Shown: positions 25,218 to 40,683, counted from the stretch's first letter. The stretch is DNA of 64,000 nucleotides from JASHPR01 sp963795055 (GCA_963795055.1 CAWCGJ010000036.1:1-64000); one strand, 5' to 3'. Notes: generated by a model from the letters alone, not told the origin. Program-made: numbers and translations.

Positions 25218-26798
25218 ATGTCGCTAGCGCGGACCCACTCGATCGCGCTGGTGGGCGTGCAGGGTCATCCCGTCGAGATCGAGGCGGACATCGAGAACGG
25301 GCTGGTCAGCCTGCTGCTGGTGGGACTGCCCGACACCGCGCTGCGCGAGGCCCGGGACCGGATCCGATCGGCCATCGTCAACAGCCAGGAGAAGTGGCCG
25401 AACCGCAGGATCACCGTGGGCCTGTCGCCTGCCAGCCTGCCCAAGCGAGGCAGCAGCTTCGACGTCGGCATCGCGATCGCGATCTTGTGCGCGGCCGGGG
25501 TCATCCCCGCGGCCGGCCTGGAGGACCTGATGTTCCTGGGCGAGCTGGGGCTCGATGGCCGGCTGCGGCCGGTTCGCGGCGTGCTCCCCTCGGTGGCGGC
25601 CGCCGCGGCGGCAGGCTTCGGGGCGGTCGCCGTGCCGGCCGAGAACGCGCCCGAGGCATGCCTGGTGCCGGGTCTGCGGGTGCTCGCGGTGCCCAGCCTG
25701 AGTTCGTTGCTGAGGTGGCTGCGCGGCCAGGCCCGGCCGCGGGACGCGACCGGGGCTCGGCCGGGTGAGGTCCAGGTGTACGAGGGCGGGGCTGTGCCCG
25801 ATCTGCCCCGCGGCTCCGGGCCGGACTCCGACCACGGCCGCGACCTGGCCGACGTGGTCGGCCAGCCGACGGCCCGGCGGGCGGCCGAGATCTGCGCAGC
25901 GGGCGGCCATCACCTGCTGCTGCTGGGGCCACCCGGAGTCGGCAAGACCATGCTCGCCGAACGCCTTCCCTCGCTGCTGCCCCGGCTGGAACTCGACGCC
26001 GCGCTGGAGGTCACCGCGATCCACTCGATCGCGGGCACCCTGCCGCCCGGGAGCCCGCTGCTGACCGAGGCCCCGTTCTGCGCGCCGCACCACACCTCGA
26101 CCAGGGCGGCGATCGTGGGCGGCGGCACTGGCGCACTGCACCCGGGCGCGGCCTCACTCGCGCACAAAGGATTCCTGTTTCTGGACGAGGCACCCGAGTT
26201 TCCCCGGGACGTTCTTGACGCCCTCCGCCAGCCGCTGGAGTCCGGGGAGGTCGTGCTGGCCCGCTGCGGGCTGACGGCCCGCTTCCCGGCGAGGTTCAGC
26301 CTGGTGCTCGCGGCCAACCCGTGCCCCTGCTCGCGGGCAACGTCCTCGCGGGCGGCATGTTCCTGCACTCCGCTGGTCCGCCGGCGTTACCTGGCCCGGC
26401 TGTCGGGGCCGCTGCTGGACCGGGTGGACGTGAAGGCGGAGTTCTTTCCGGTCGGCAAGGCCGAGCTGCTCAGCGACCGCAAGCTCACCGAGCCCAGCGC
26501 GGTGGTGGCCGAGCGGGTGGCGGCGGCCCGGCAGCGGATGGCGTTCCGGCTGCGCGGCACCCGCTGGCGGCTCAACGCCGAGATACCAGGGCGGGAACTA
26601 CGGCGCCGCTACGCGCCCGCGCCCGGCGCACTGGCGCCGCTGGAGCGGGCGATGGACCTGGGTGAGGTCAGCGCCCGCGGGGTCGATCGCGTCATCCGGC
26701 TGGCCTGGACCGTGGCCGACCTCGGCGGCGTACCCCGGCCCACGGCCGCCGAGATCAGCTACGCGCTGGGCCTGTGGCTGGGCGTGATGAACCACTGA
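25218..26798 (+). CDS. YifB/ComM-family Mg-chelatase-like AAA ATPase
   Basis: A 526-residue AAA ATPase of the YifB/ComM family, which in other bacteria aids branch migration during transformation. It has the N-terminal Lon-like fold (IEADIENGLVSLLLVGLPD), Walker A GPPGVGKTMLAERL, Walker B KGFLFLDEAPEF, the CPC-type cysteines in AANPCPC and the C-terminal arginine-finger region. ATG 25218 immediately follows the yraN stop. In most actinobacteria dprA follows directly; here a 13.9-kb insert separates them. Confidence 0.95.
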   Translation: MSLARTHSIALVGVQGHPVEIEADIENGLVSLLLVGLPDTALREARDRIRSAIVNSQEKWPNRRITVGLSPASLPKRGSSFDVGIAIAILCAAGVIPAAGLEDLMFLGELGLDGRLRPVRGVLPSVAAAAAAGFGAVAVPAENAPEACLVPGLRVLAVPSLSSLLRWLRGQARPRDATGARPGEVQVYEGGAVPDLPRGSGPDSDHGRDLADVVGQPTARRAAEICAAGGHHLLLLGPPGVGKTMLAERLPSLLPRLELDAALEVTAIHSIAGTLPPGSPLLTEAPFCAPHHTSTRAAIVGGGTGALHPGAASLAHKGFLFLDEAPEFPRDVLDALRQPLESGEVVLARCGLTARFPARFSLVLAANPCPCSRATSSRAACSCTPLVRRRYLARLSGPLLDRVDVKAEFFPVGKAELLSDRKLTEPSAVVAERVAAARQRMAFRLRGTRWRLNAEIPGRELRRRYAPAPGALAPLERAMDLGEVSARGVDRVIRLAWTVADLGGVPRPTAAEISYALGLWLGVMNH

Positions 26799-26822
26799 GC
26801 GCGGCGCGGCGCCGGTCAGGCC

Positions 26823-27890
26823 TCAGTCCCTGGTGGCGAGGTAATACGTGTTGGCGACGTCGCCGTCGACGTGCGCGGCCTGGATGGAGGTGAAACCCGC
26901 GTCGCTGAGCATCTCCCGTGCCTTTTGCTCTCCCCACATCGCGCCGAGGCCCATCCCGCCTTCGGCGAGGGAGACGGTCATGCAGTGCATGCACGAGATG
27001 GTGTACAGGAACGGCCCGAGCGGGTGGTCCAGGTTCTCCGAGAGCGTGCTGGAAGCACGGATGTCCGCGCACAGGTAGACGCCGCCCGGGCGCAGGGCCC
27101 GGGCGATCCCGGCGAGCACCAGGTCCGGCCGGGCCTGGTCGTGGACCGCGTCGAAGGTCGTGATCAGGTCGAAGCGCGCCGTCTCACCAAGACGGGCGGC
27201 ATCGCGCTTCTCGAACCGCGCGTTCGTGAGATTGTTGCGGCCGGCCTCCGCCCGGGCGAGGGCCAGCCCGGTGTCGGAGAAGTCGAACCCGGTGAACCGC
27301 GAGCTGGGGAACGCCGCGGCCATCACGTTGATGGCATGGCCGCCGCCGCATCCGACGTCCGCGACGTCGATGCCCCGCTCGAGCCGGTCAACCAGCCCGG
27401 GAACCAGCGGCAACGTCACGTCGATCAGGGTCGCATCGTGGACGGCGCCGCTGTCTTCGGCCATGAGGGCCTGGAACTTCGGGAACGCCGAGTACGGGAC
27501 TCCGCCGCCCCGGCGGAAGCAGTCCACGATCTGATCTTCCACCAGCGCCAGCAGCCCCACGTACTGCGCCTGCACGGCCACGTTGTCCGCCCCGGCCGCC
27601 CGGGTGAGCCAGGCCGCGTGATCGGCGGGCAGCGAGAAGGAACCCGCTGCGCCGTCATGATCGACGATCCTGCCGGTCGTCATCGCCGCCAGCCACTCCC
27701 GGACATACCGCTCGTCCAGCGCCGCGGCCGCGGCGATCTCGGCGCTCGTCGCCGCGGGCATCGCGGCCATGACGTCGAACAGCCCCGTGCGGTGGCCGAC
27801 GCTGACCATCAGGGCCAGCGTGGCCTCATTCAGCATGTGGACCATCCGCCTGGCGAACTCGGCCGGGTCGGCCGCCTCGGCGTGCGCCAC
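26823..27890 (-). CDS. SAM-dependent methyltransferase, Rv2258c-like
   Basis: A class I methyltransferase of about 355 residues. It has an N-terminal winged-helix-like domain (LMVSVGHRTGLFDVMA, then LDERYVREWLAAM) and a Rossmann domain with SAM motif VADVGCGGGHAINVMA and FDLITTFDAVHDQ. The layout matches the Rv2258c group of mycobacteria, whose substrates are unknown. GTG 27890 is chosen because GGAG-CTGAGG precedes it and it lies 7 bases after the carboxylase stop, making it the last gene of that operon. The frame is open back to 27944. It is convergent with comM. Confidence 0.83.
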   Translation of the reverse strand: MAHAEAADPAEFARRMVHMLNEATLALMVSVGHRTGLFDVMAAMPAATSAEIAAAAALDERYVREWLAAMTTGRIVDHDGAAGSFSLPADHAAWLTRAAGADNVAVQAQYVGLLALVEDQIVDCFRRGGGVPYSAFPKFQALMAEDSGAVHDATLIDVTLPLVPGLVDRLERGIDVADVGCGGGHAINVMAAAFPSSRFTGFDFSDTGLALARAEAGRNNLTNARFEKRDAARLGETARFDLITTFDAVHDQARPDLVLAGIARALRPGGVYLCADIRASSTLSENLDHPLGPFLYTISCMHCMTVSLAEGGMGLGAMWGEQKAREMLSDAGFTSIQAAHVDGDVANTYYLATRD

Positions 27891-27897
27891 CCCGGCC

Positions 27898-33528
<5,631 letters not shown>

Positions 33529-33532
33529 CTGG

Positions 33533-35518
33533 TCACTCGCCGAACGCCGCGCGCACGTCGTCGGTGGTGCCCGCGGTGGCCCGTCCCGGCGGTGCCGCAG
33601 ACCCGGCGTCCCGTTGTGTCTCCTGGACGTCCAGCACAACCTCGTCGGCGACGATCGCGGGGTCGATGCGCATGACCGCGTAACCGCCGACGGCGCCCGC
33701 CCCGAAGCCGGGCGCGAAGACCCGGGTCGGGCGGGTGATCACGCCGTCGCGCACGGCGTCATGGACCGCGATGGGAATGCTTGCCGCTGACACGTTGCCC
33801 ATCTTGTCAACATTGAAGTACAGCTGGTCGGCAGACAGCCCAGCCTTCCCGGCCAGGTTGAGGATCATCGTCTTGTTGGCCTGGTGCGGGACGATCAGCT
33901 CGATGCTCTCCAGCAGCGTCCGGCCGGGGTCGTCCGGATCGGGCTGGGCGCCGAGCTCGTCGAGCATCTGGGCCAGGTAGCGCCCCACCAGCGACTTGAC
34001 TTCGGGACCGTACACGGTGATCGCGTTGTCGAACTCCGGGTTCGGCCAGATGATCGAGTTGACCTCGCTGTGTGGCCCGCTCGCGTAGGTCTGCACGACC
34101 TCCACGTCCCCGGCGGCCCCGTCCGGGGCCGGGGCGATGACCATCGCCGCGGCGCCGTCCCCGAAGATCATCCGTGAGGGCCGGACGCCGCCGATCTTGT
34201 CGGAGAACTTCTCCACGCAGACCAGCAGGACGGGCCGCCGGACCTCCTGCAGCTGCCGGACGGCCTCGGCCAGCCCGTAGGGCAGACCCGCGCAGGCCGC
34301 GACCAGGTCGGCCGAGGCGTGCGTCTGCAGCAGGCCGAGCTCGCCGGACAGCCAGCAGGCGATCGACGGGATCAGCCGGTTGCTCGTGCAGGTGCTGACG
34401 AGCACGGCGCCGATCTCCTCCCGGGAGCGGCCGGACTTGGCCAGGGCGGCCCGGGCCGCGGGCAGCGCCAGTTCCTCGGGCTCGCGGCTGGTGTAGCGGC
34501 GCTGCTCGATGCCGGTCTTCGTGCTGATCTCGTCGGCGCTCATCGGCGACCAGGAGAAGCTGGCGTTGCGGATGATGTCGGCGTTGTCGCAGACGTGCTC
34601 GCCGCGCACGATCGCCAGCGACTCCAGCCGGGGCTGGACCGCGAAGGCCTCGCGCACCCGCACGGGCGGGTAGGGGGCGGCAGGCGCGACGGCCTGGGCC
34701 GGCTCGCGCCGGGCCGGAGCGGCGGCGCCGCGGCCGCCCGCGGCGGAGCGCTTGACCCGGCTGATGAAGTCCATCACGTCGCGGTTGCGGGGGTGCAGCG
34801 CGACCACGAAGTCGTCGTCCCCGATCGCGGCGGGCCCGCGCAGCTCGGCGCGGGATCGGTCCCACGGGTACTGGTTGTGCAGCACCATCGCCCAGCGCAG
34901 CAGCGCCTCCAGCTCGGGAACCTTCTCCTGGGCGTCGACGATGTCCTCGGTCCGGAACACCGGGTAGTCGGGGTCGTACTCGGGCATGACCCACGTCAGC
35001 GCGTCGGGCTGGCCGGTGAACTCGGCCACCGTGGGCTTGATCGGCGGCAACTCGGTGGCGTGGTACAGCTTGTTGCGGAACAGGTCGAAGAGCAGGTCGA
35101 AGACCCGGGTCTCGGCCTCGGCGTCCCACGTGGCCGGCAGCTCTCTGAAGGCGTGCTCGACCGCGGCCACCTTGCGCTCGCTGTCCTCCCAGGGGGTCAG
35201 CACCGCCAGGAAGACGTCGTCGCGGTGCTTGGCGAGGTCACGCCAGCGCGTCGGCCGCCGGTCGAACATGGGGATCGTGTACCGGTTGGCCCAGAACAGG
35301 TTCTGGCCCAGGTCGCGCAGCAACTCGAAGCGCCCCGGGTAAGACCCGGAGTCGACGCGGGCCAGGATGTCGGTCCCGGTCGGCGCCTTGGCCTCGAAAT
35401 CCCGCCCGATCACCGCGGTGAACTGGTCGAGCGTGTCGAGGACCGAGAAGTCCAGCTCGCCGAGGAAGTTGTCCGGGAACACCAGCCGACCGTGCCGGTT
35501 GACCACGAACGCTGTCAC
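33533..35518 (-). CDS. KASIII/FabH-like condensing enzyme with extra N-terminal domain
   Basis: A 661-residue protein. Residues from about 290 to 640 are a FabH-type ketoacyl synthase with the full Cys-His-Asn triad: C409 in AACAGLPYG, H545 in VPHQANKTM and N575 in KMGNVSAASIP. The first ~270 residues (MTAFVVNRHGRLVFP to FISRVKRSA) form a separate domain I do not recognise, joined by an Ala/Pro linker. KASIII enzymes condense an acyl-CoA with malonyl-ACP or malonyl-CoA. Being in an operon with the carboxylase suggests it uses the malonyl-CoA made there. GTG 35518 follows GAGGTGA. It is divergent from the acyl-CoA ligase gene. Confidence 0.88.
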   Translation of the reverse strand: MTAFVVNRHGRLVFPDNFLGELDFSVLDTLDQFTAVIGRDFEAKAPTGTDILARVDSGSYPGRFELLRDLGQNLFWANRYTIPMFDRRPTRWRDLAKHRDDVFLAVLTPWEDSERKVAAVEHAFRELPATWDAEAETRVFDLLFDLFRNKLYHATELPPIKPTVAEFTGQPDALTWVMPEYDPDYPVFRTEDIVDAQEKVPELEALLRWAMVLHNQYPWDRSRAELRGPAAIGDDDFVVALHPRNRDVMDFISRVKRSAAGGRGAAAPARREPAQAVAPAAPYPPVRVREAFAVQPRLESLAIVRGEHVCDNADIIRNASFSWSPMSADEISTKTGIEQRRYTSREPEELALPAARAALAKSGRSREEIGAVLVSTCTSNRLIPSIACWLSGELGLLQTHASADLVAACAGLPYGLAEAVRQLQEVRRPVLLVCVEKFSDKIGGVRPSRMIFGDGAAAMVIAPAPDGAAGDVEVVQTYASGPHSEVNSIIWPNPEFDNAITVYGPEVKSLVGRYLAQMLDELGAQPDPDDPGRTLLESIELIVPHQANKTMILNLAGKAGLSADQLYFNVDKMGNVSAASIPIAVHDAVRDGVITRPTRVFAPGFGAGAVGGYAVMRIDPAIVADEVVLDVQETQRDAGSAAPPGRATAGTTDDVRAAFGE

Positions 35519-35895
35519 GAGTCACCTCGCCTGTAAGTCGCCGCCGGGCGGGCAGCCTGCCGGCCTAGGGCCGGACCTGGTGAGGCCCGGCCGGGCAATG
35601 GCGGCTGCGAGCGTGCCGAGCAGGTGGGCGGCCCTGGGGGGGTGTAGCTCGGCCCTATCGCTCCGTTAACCCCGAACCGCGCCCGTCAAACGTGGTCGGG
35701 CCGTCGGCTTGGCCCGAGGTTTTGCCCGGGAAGAGGTTTCGGCTCTGCCCGCGGGGAAGCGTAAACAGTTCAACGCCCGGTCGGTGCGCTGCACCGCCGA
35801 TCTACACGACTCGGGCGATCGCGACCGCCGCCGCGTCCGGTGTGCCGGGATATCGCGATGGCCTGATCCGCCTGCTATCCAAGGAGGAGCCCGTT
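35519..35895. promoter_or_regulatory. Divergent intergenic region between KASIII and acyl-CoA synthetase genes
   Basis: 377 bases without a convincing gene separate the two divergent operons, so both promoters must lie here. AAGGAGGAG stands just before the ATG at 35896, and GAGGTGA before the GTG at 35518. I could not identify clear -35/-10 hexamers or an operator palindrome. Confidence 0.5.
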
Positions 35896-37881
35896 ATGCA
35901 GGCACGTCCCTCACCGACCTCGACCGCGCCGCCGATGCAGGAACCGGACCAGCCGCTGGAACCCGCGACGGTCCTGCCGCCCGCCGACTTTGCCGCGCGC
36001 GCCCAGGTGACCGATCCCGCCATCTACGCGCAGGCCGAGGCCGACGCCCCGGCCTGGTGGGCGGAGCAGGCTCGGCAGCGCCTGGACTGGGACACCCCGT
36101 TCCAGGCCGTGCTCGACGACAGCAACCCGCCCTTCTACACCTGGTTCGCCGACGGAGCGCTCAACGCGTCCTACAACTGCCTGGACCGGCACGTGCAGGC
36201 CGGCCACGGCGACCGGGTCGCCTTCCGCTGGTACGGGGAGCAGGGCGAGGAGCGCTCCCTGACGTACGGCGAGATCCTCGCCGACACCCAGCGCCTCGCC
36301 AACGCGCTGAAGGCCCGGGGCGTCGCGAAGGGGGACATCGTCGGCATCTACCTGCCGATGATTCCCGAGGTCGTGGTGGCCATGCTGGCCTGCGCCCGGA
36401 TCGGCGCGCCGCACAACGTGGTGTTCGGCGGCTTCGCGCCGTCCGCCGTGCGGGAGCGGATGGAGGTGTCGCGGGCCACCGCGCTCATCACCGCGGACGG
36501 GGCGCGGCGGCGGGGCAAGACCGCGCCGGTCAAGCAGGCGGTGGACGAGGCGATCGCCGGGCTGGACTCGCTGCACACGGTGATCGTGGTCCAGGCGACC
36601 GGCGCGCCGTGCGAGATGCAGGAAGGCCGGGACCACTGGTACCACGAACTGCTCGAGGAGGCCGAGCCGGAGTGCCCGGCCGAGCCGATGGAGGCCGAGC
36701 ACCCGCTGTTCCTGCTGTACTCCTCCGGTTCCACGGCCAAGCCCAAGGGCATCGTGCATACGACCGGCGGTTATCTCACCGGGGTCACCACCACGGCCGC
36801 GATGGTCTTCGATCTCGACGCCGGGCGGGACGTGTTCTGGTGCACCGCCGACGTCGGCTGGATCACCGGGCACTCGTACGTCGTGTACGGCCCGATGGCG
36901 AACGGCGCCACCTCGGTGATGTACGAGGGCGCGCCGGACTATCCGGACAAGGACGCCTGGTGGCAGGTGGTCGAGAGGTACCGGGTCTCGATCTTCTACA
37001 CCGCCCCCACGGCCATCCGTGCCTGCATGAAGTGGGGGGAGGAGTATCCCGGCAAGCACGACCTCTCCTCGCTCCGGCTGCTCGGCACGGTCGGGGAGCC
37101 GATCAACCCGCGGGCGTGGCTGTGGTACTTCTCGGTCATCGGCGGCGAGGGGTGCCCGGTGGTCGACACCTGGTGGCAGACCGAGACCGGGGCCATCATG
37201 ATCGCGCCGCTGCCCGGCCTGACCCCGGCCAAGCCGGGCTCGGCCACCCGACCGCTGCCCGGCGTAGCCGCCGGCCTGGTCGACGAGGACGGCCACGAGG
37301 TCACCGAGGGGGACGGGCTGCTGGTCCTCACCCGGCCCTGGCCCAGCATGTTGCGCACCCTGTACCGCGACCCGGACCGTTATGTAGAGACCTACTTCTC
37401 CCGGTTCGGGCCGCGGACCTACTTCGCCGGGGACGGCGCCCACCGGGATGAGGATGGCTACTTCTGGATCACCGGCCGGATCGACGACGTGATCAACGTG
37501 TCCGGGCACCGGCTGTCCACCGCGGAGATCGAGTCAGCGCTGGTCGGCCACGCGGAAGTCGCCGAGGCCGCGGTCATTGCGGTGACCGACGACATGACCG
37601 GCCAGGCGGTGGTCGCGTACGTGACCGTGGCCGGCGGAGTTGACCCCGGCCCGGACCTGGCCGGGGAACTGTGCGAGCACGTGGCGGCGCAGATCGGTAA
37701 GTTCGCCCGGCCGCAGCGGGTGATCTGGGCCGCCGACCTGCCGAAGACCCGGTCCGGGAAGATCATGCGCCGGCTGCTGCGCGACATCGCCGACGGCCGC
37801 GAGCTCGGCGACGTCAGCACGCTCGCCGACCCGTCGGTGGTGGCAGCCCTGCAGCAGGCGGCGGAAGGGAGCAAGCGATGA
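35896..37881 (+). CDS. acs: Acetyl-CoA synthetase-type acyl-CoA ligase (AMP-forming)
   Basis: A 661-residue ANL-superfamily ligase making acetyl-CoA (or propionyl-CoA) from the acid, ATP and CoA. It shows the N-terminal cap with WWAEQ and the P-loop-like LYSSGSTAKPKGIVHTTGGYL. The acetate-pocket motif VDTWWQTETG, the hinge region GRIDDVINVSGHRLSTAEIE and the catalytic lysine K622 in KTRSGKIMRRLLR, the site usually acetylated by protein acetylases, are also present. Length and motifs fit Acs. ATG 35896 is preceded by AAGGAGGAG. Its stop overlaps the reductase start by four bases (ATGA), so they are one operon. Confidence 0.93.
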   Translation: MQARPSPTSTAPPMQEPDQPLEPATVLPPADFAARAQVTDPAIYAQAEADAPAWWAEQARQRLDWDTPFQAVLDDSNPPFYTWFADGALNASYNCLDRHVQAGHGDRVAFRWYGEQGEERSLTYGEILADTQRLANALKARGVAKGDIVGIYLPMIPEVVVAMLACARIGAPHNVVFGGFAPSAVRERMEVSRATALITADGARRRGKTAPVKQAVDEAIAGLDSLHTVIVVQATGAPCEMQEGRDHWYHELLEEAEPECPAEPMEAEHPLFLLYSSGSTAKPKGIVHTTGGYLTGVTTTAAMVFDLDAGRDVFWCTADVGWITGHSYVVYGPMANGATSVMYEGAPDYPDKDAWWQVVERYRVSIFYTAPTAIRACMKWGEEYPGKHDLSSLRLLGTVGEPINPRAWLWYFSVIGGEGCPVVDTWWQTETGAIMIAPLPGLTPAKPGSATRPLPGVAAGLVDEDGHEVTEGDGLLVLTRPWPSMLRTLYRDPDRYVETYFSRFGPRTYFAGDGAHRDEDGYFWITGRIDDVINVSGHRLSTAEIESALVGHAEVAEAAVIAVTDDMTGQAVVAYVTVAGGVDPGPDLAGELCEHVAAQIGKFARPQRVIWAADLPKTRSGKIMRRLLRDIADGRELGDVSTLADPSVVAALQQAAEGSKR

Positions 37882-38711
37882 CGTCAGCACAGCAGCTTCG
37901 ACCGCGCCGCGACGGCACGGACCACGCCCGGCCCGGGCTCCGGGTAGCCCTGGTCACCGGCGGCACCCGCGGCATCGGCGCGGCCGTCAGCCAGGCATTG
38001 GCCGACGACGGCGCGGCCGTGGCGGCCGGCTACCGGCGTAACCGCGAGGCCGCCGAGAAGTTCGCGGCCGGCATGCGGGCCGAGCATCCCGATGGGCAGT
38101 TCACGGTGCACGAGGGAAACATCGGCGTCCCCGACGACTGCCGCCGCGTCGTCACCGAGGTGATCGACCAGCACGGCCGGCTCGACATCCTGGTCAACAA
38201 CGCCGGGATCGCGATCGACAAGACCGCGGCCAAGATGACCGACGATGACTGGCACAAGGTAATCGCCATCAACCTGTCCGGCGCGTTCTTCATCGCGCAG
38301 GCGGCGATGGAGCACATGATCGGGCGCGGCACGGGCCGGATCGTGAACGTGTCCTCGGTCATCGGCGAGACCGGTAACATCGGCCAGGTCAACTACGCGG
38401 CCTCCAAGTCGGGCCTGTTCGGCCTGACCAAGTCGCTGGCCCGGGAGGCGATCTTCCAGCTGGACAAGGCCGGACGTCCGCCGGGTGACGGCACCGGCAT
38501 CACCGTCAACGCCGTCACGCCCGGCTTCGTGGCTACCGACATGCTGACCGGGATGCCGGACAAGGCGCTGGACCGGGTCAGGGGCCAGATCCCGCTGGGA
38601 CGGCTCGGCCGGCCCGACGAGGTCGCCCGGGTGGTCAGCTTCCTGGCGGCGGAGGAGTCCGCGTACATCACCGGGCAGGTCTGGGCCGTCAACGGCGGCC
38701 TGGACATGTGA
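37878..38711 (+). CDS. SDR-family 3-oxoacyl/acetoacetyl-CoA reductase (FabG/PhaB-like)
   Basis: A 277-residue short-chain dehydrogenase. It has the NADP(H) motif TGGTRGIGAAVSQAL, LVNNAGIAIDKTAAKM, and catalytic Ser-Tyr-Lys with Y173 and K177 in NYAASKSG. The C-terminus is AVNGGLDM. The run FFIAQAAMEHMIGRGTGRIVN resembles acetoacetyl-CoA reductase PhaB as well as FabG. The four-base overlap with the ligase gene implies coupling. It would reduce the 3-ketoacyl product of the divergent KASIII. It ends one base from the convergent SnoaL-like gene. Confidence 0.88.
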   Translation: MTSAQQLRPRRDGTDHARPGLRVALVTGGTRGIGAAVSQALADDGAAVAAGYRRNREAAEKFAAGMRAEHPDGQFTVHEGNIGVPDDCRRVVTEVIDQHGRLDILVNNAGIAIDKTAAKMTDDDWHKVIAINLSGAFFIAQAAMEHMIGRGTGRIVNVSSVIGETGNIGQVNYAASKSGLFGLTKSLAREAIFQLDKAGRPPGDGTGITVNAVTPGFVATDMLTGMPDKALDRVRGQIPLGRLGRPDEVARVVSFLAAEESAYITGQVWAVNGGLDM

Positions 38712-38712
38712 G

Positions 38713-39129
38713 CTAGGGCCTGCCGCCCGGTGGCGGGAAGGGCGGCGGGCCGCCGATGGGACCGACCTGGCCTCCGGCCAGCCGCCACTGGCCGCCGTCG
38801 CGCACGGCGATCAGGGTGGTCCGGAACTCGCCGTTGGCCGGGTGCCCTTGGTACTGCGCTTGCTGCACCTGCCGGCCGATGGATACGGCCGTGTCGCCGT
38901 ACCGGCGCGTCTCGACGTCCTCGAATCGCAACGAGGCGGTGACGAAGTCGCCGAGGCGGTAACGGTCGAGCCACTGCTGCTTATCCAGCACGAACCCGAC
39001 CGGGCCCACCAGCCGGAAGCCATCGGCCGCCAGGGCGTCGAGGGCGGCCACGTCGCCGTGTATCTCGGCCTGGGCCCAGCGCTGGTTCAGTTCGCGGATT
39101 TCTTCCTCGGTCTTGTCCTGCTCGGGCAT
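38713..39129 (-). CDS. SnoaL-like/DUF4440 nuclear-transport-factor-2 fold protein
   Basis: A 138-residue protein with the cystatin-like NTF2 fold pattern: EEEIRELNQRWAQAEIHGD, LDALAADGFRLVGPVGFVLDKQQW, and beta-strand RFEDVETRRYGDTAV. Such proteins are polyketide cyclases, isomerases or simply small-molecule binding proteins. The tail is Gly/Pro-rich. GGAAGGGGA precedes the ATG at 39129. It converges on the reductase gene with one base between stops. Confidence 0.82.
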   Translation of the reverse strand: MPEQDKTEEEIRELNQRWAQAEIHGDVAALDALAADGFRLVGPVGFVLDKQQWLDRYRLGDFVTASLRFEDVETRRYGDTAVSIGRQVQQAQYQGHPANGEFRTTLIAVRDGGQWRLAGGQVGPIGGPPPFPPPGGRP

Positions 39130-39302
39130 GGCCTGTCCCCTTCCAGGTGGCCTGGTGATGGCACTGGAAAGAAAGATAGATATCTAATGCTTAGCTGTCA
39201 AATGCTTTAACATCGATCTGACCTGTTCAACTGGGGCCCGGACGAGGCAGTCTGAAGACAGGGCCCGGGTCTCTGCGGGCCCGGAGCCTCCTGGAGGTGG
39301 CC

Positions 39303-40417
39303 ATGGCATCCGGCGCGACAGGAACACTCGACGAGGCATACGAGCGGCTGCACACCACGGGACCGGAGTTCGACGGCTGGCTGTCCAACCACGGGCCGAT
39401 GGCCGCCGAGGCCATGGTGCGTCACGGACACGCCGAGAGCGTGCCGGAGTGGCTTGACGGCTACATGGAGCGGCTGGAGGAATTCCCGCGCGGCACCGGC
39501 CCGATCGGCGCCGACTGGCAGGAGGCGCTGGGCGATCCGCGGCGCATCGCCGACTGGACCGCTTACTTCCGGCGCGAGGTCACCGAGCAGCCGTGGCGCG
39601 AGGCACTGGAAACCTGGTGGCCGCGGCTGCTGCCCGGCGTCGCCGCGGCCGCCACCCATGGCGTGATCCGGGTCGGGCACGCCGTGCGGGCGCTGCGGGC
39701 AGACGGCGAGGACGCCGATCACGTCACCGAGCTGGCCCATGGCCTGGCCTACTGGGCCGCCCGCTGGCAACCGGTACCCGGCGCCCCGGCCACCGTGCCG
39801 TCCCTCGGCACCGCGTCCGGCGCGGCCGCGGACCCGGCCGGGGCCGAGCCCGCAGCGGCTCCGGCCGGGCCTACGGCGGCCGAGGCGCTGGCGGCTGTCC
39901 CGCGGATCGCCGACCAGTCAGGCAGCGTCCGCGACCGCCTCGGCCGGCTGGCCGAGCTGCCAGGCTGGCCGGCCGCGGTAGCCGCGCCGCGCCTGCCGGC
40001 CTCCGCCGAAGGGCTCAGGTCCTGGCTGGCCGGCCTGGTCGATGCCGCCGCCACCCGGTACCTGTGGTACGGGCACGGCAACGGCGTCATGCTCGTGCAC
40101 TCGGCGACCGCCCCGAACGCGATCCTGCGCACGCTTCCCGCCCTGGACACGCCGCTGTGGGCGCCGAGCGTCGCCGCGTCCTGGGCCGCGACCGCCGCGC
40201 TGACCGCCATCTACGCGCCCGCCACCCCGGCCAGCCGGGCCGAGCTGCCGGATGCGCCGGCCCGCAGGCGGCCGAGGAAGCATTCGCGCGGGCGGTCGAG
40301 CACGGCGACGAGCATGTGATCAAATTCGCGGACACCGCGGCCGACGTGTACGCGCGCACCGGCCGGCCCGACGCGCTCGCCGCCGCCGTCCGCGCCGCCG
40401 CGCTGATCGACCGCTGA
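39303..40417 (+). pseudogene. Questin-oxidase-like (DUF4243) protein, one-base frameshift
   Basis: The product reads as a DUF4243/questin oxidase family protein: LDEAYERLHTTGPEFDG, LSNHGPMAAEAMVRHGH, ATHGVIRVGHAVRAL and LVHSATAPNAILRTLP. The first frame runs to a stop at 40319. The conserved C-terminus (AAEEAFARAVEHGDEH, then IKFADTAADVYARTG) lies in the -1 frame from about 40260 to 40417. One added base near 40250-40265 would give a normal 371-residue protein. It is therefore either an assembly deletion or a recent pseudogene. ATG 39303 follows GGAGG. Family members act as Baeyer-Villiger-type oxidases on aromatic polyketides; the function here is unknown. Confidence 0.75.
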
Positions 40418-40620
40418 CCCGCCCGCAGTGAGCCGGGGTTCCGTCATCGTGGGGGCGGCGCGGCCTCATCGCCGAGGAGCGCGAGGATAGCGGCTTCGAG
40501 TTCCGGGCTGGCCAGCGGGCTGGGTGGGTACCCGGGCCTGTGCCCGGCAATAGCAGGCTGGTCTGACACTTGGGACGGCGCGTCCCCAGTGAGGCTGAGA
40601 CCGCCCGGCCCGTCCACAGC

Positions 40621-40648
40621 CGCTCCCGGCCGCCAGCGGCCGGGAGCG
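40621..40648. repeat. Perfect 13-bp inverted repeat before dprA
   Basis: CGCTCCCGGCCGC and GCGGCCGGGAGCG flank a two-base centre, ending 35 bases before the dprA ATG. In RNA it would form a strong hairpin in the 5' leader. No T-tract follows, so it could be a terminator for upstream transcription, an attenuator-like leader or a protein site. Confidence 0.65.
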
Positions 40649-40683
40649 AGCCTCCGGCACCGTCAGGAGCCGGAGGTGATCGG

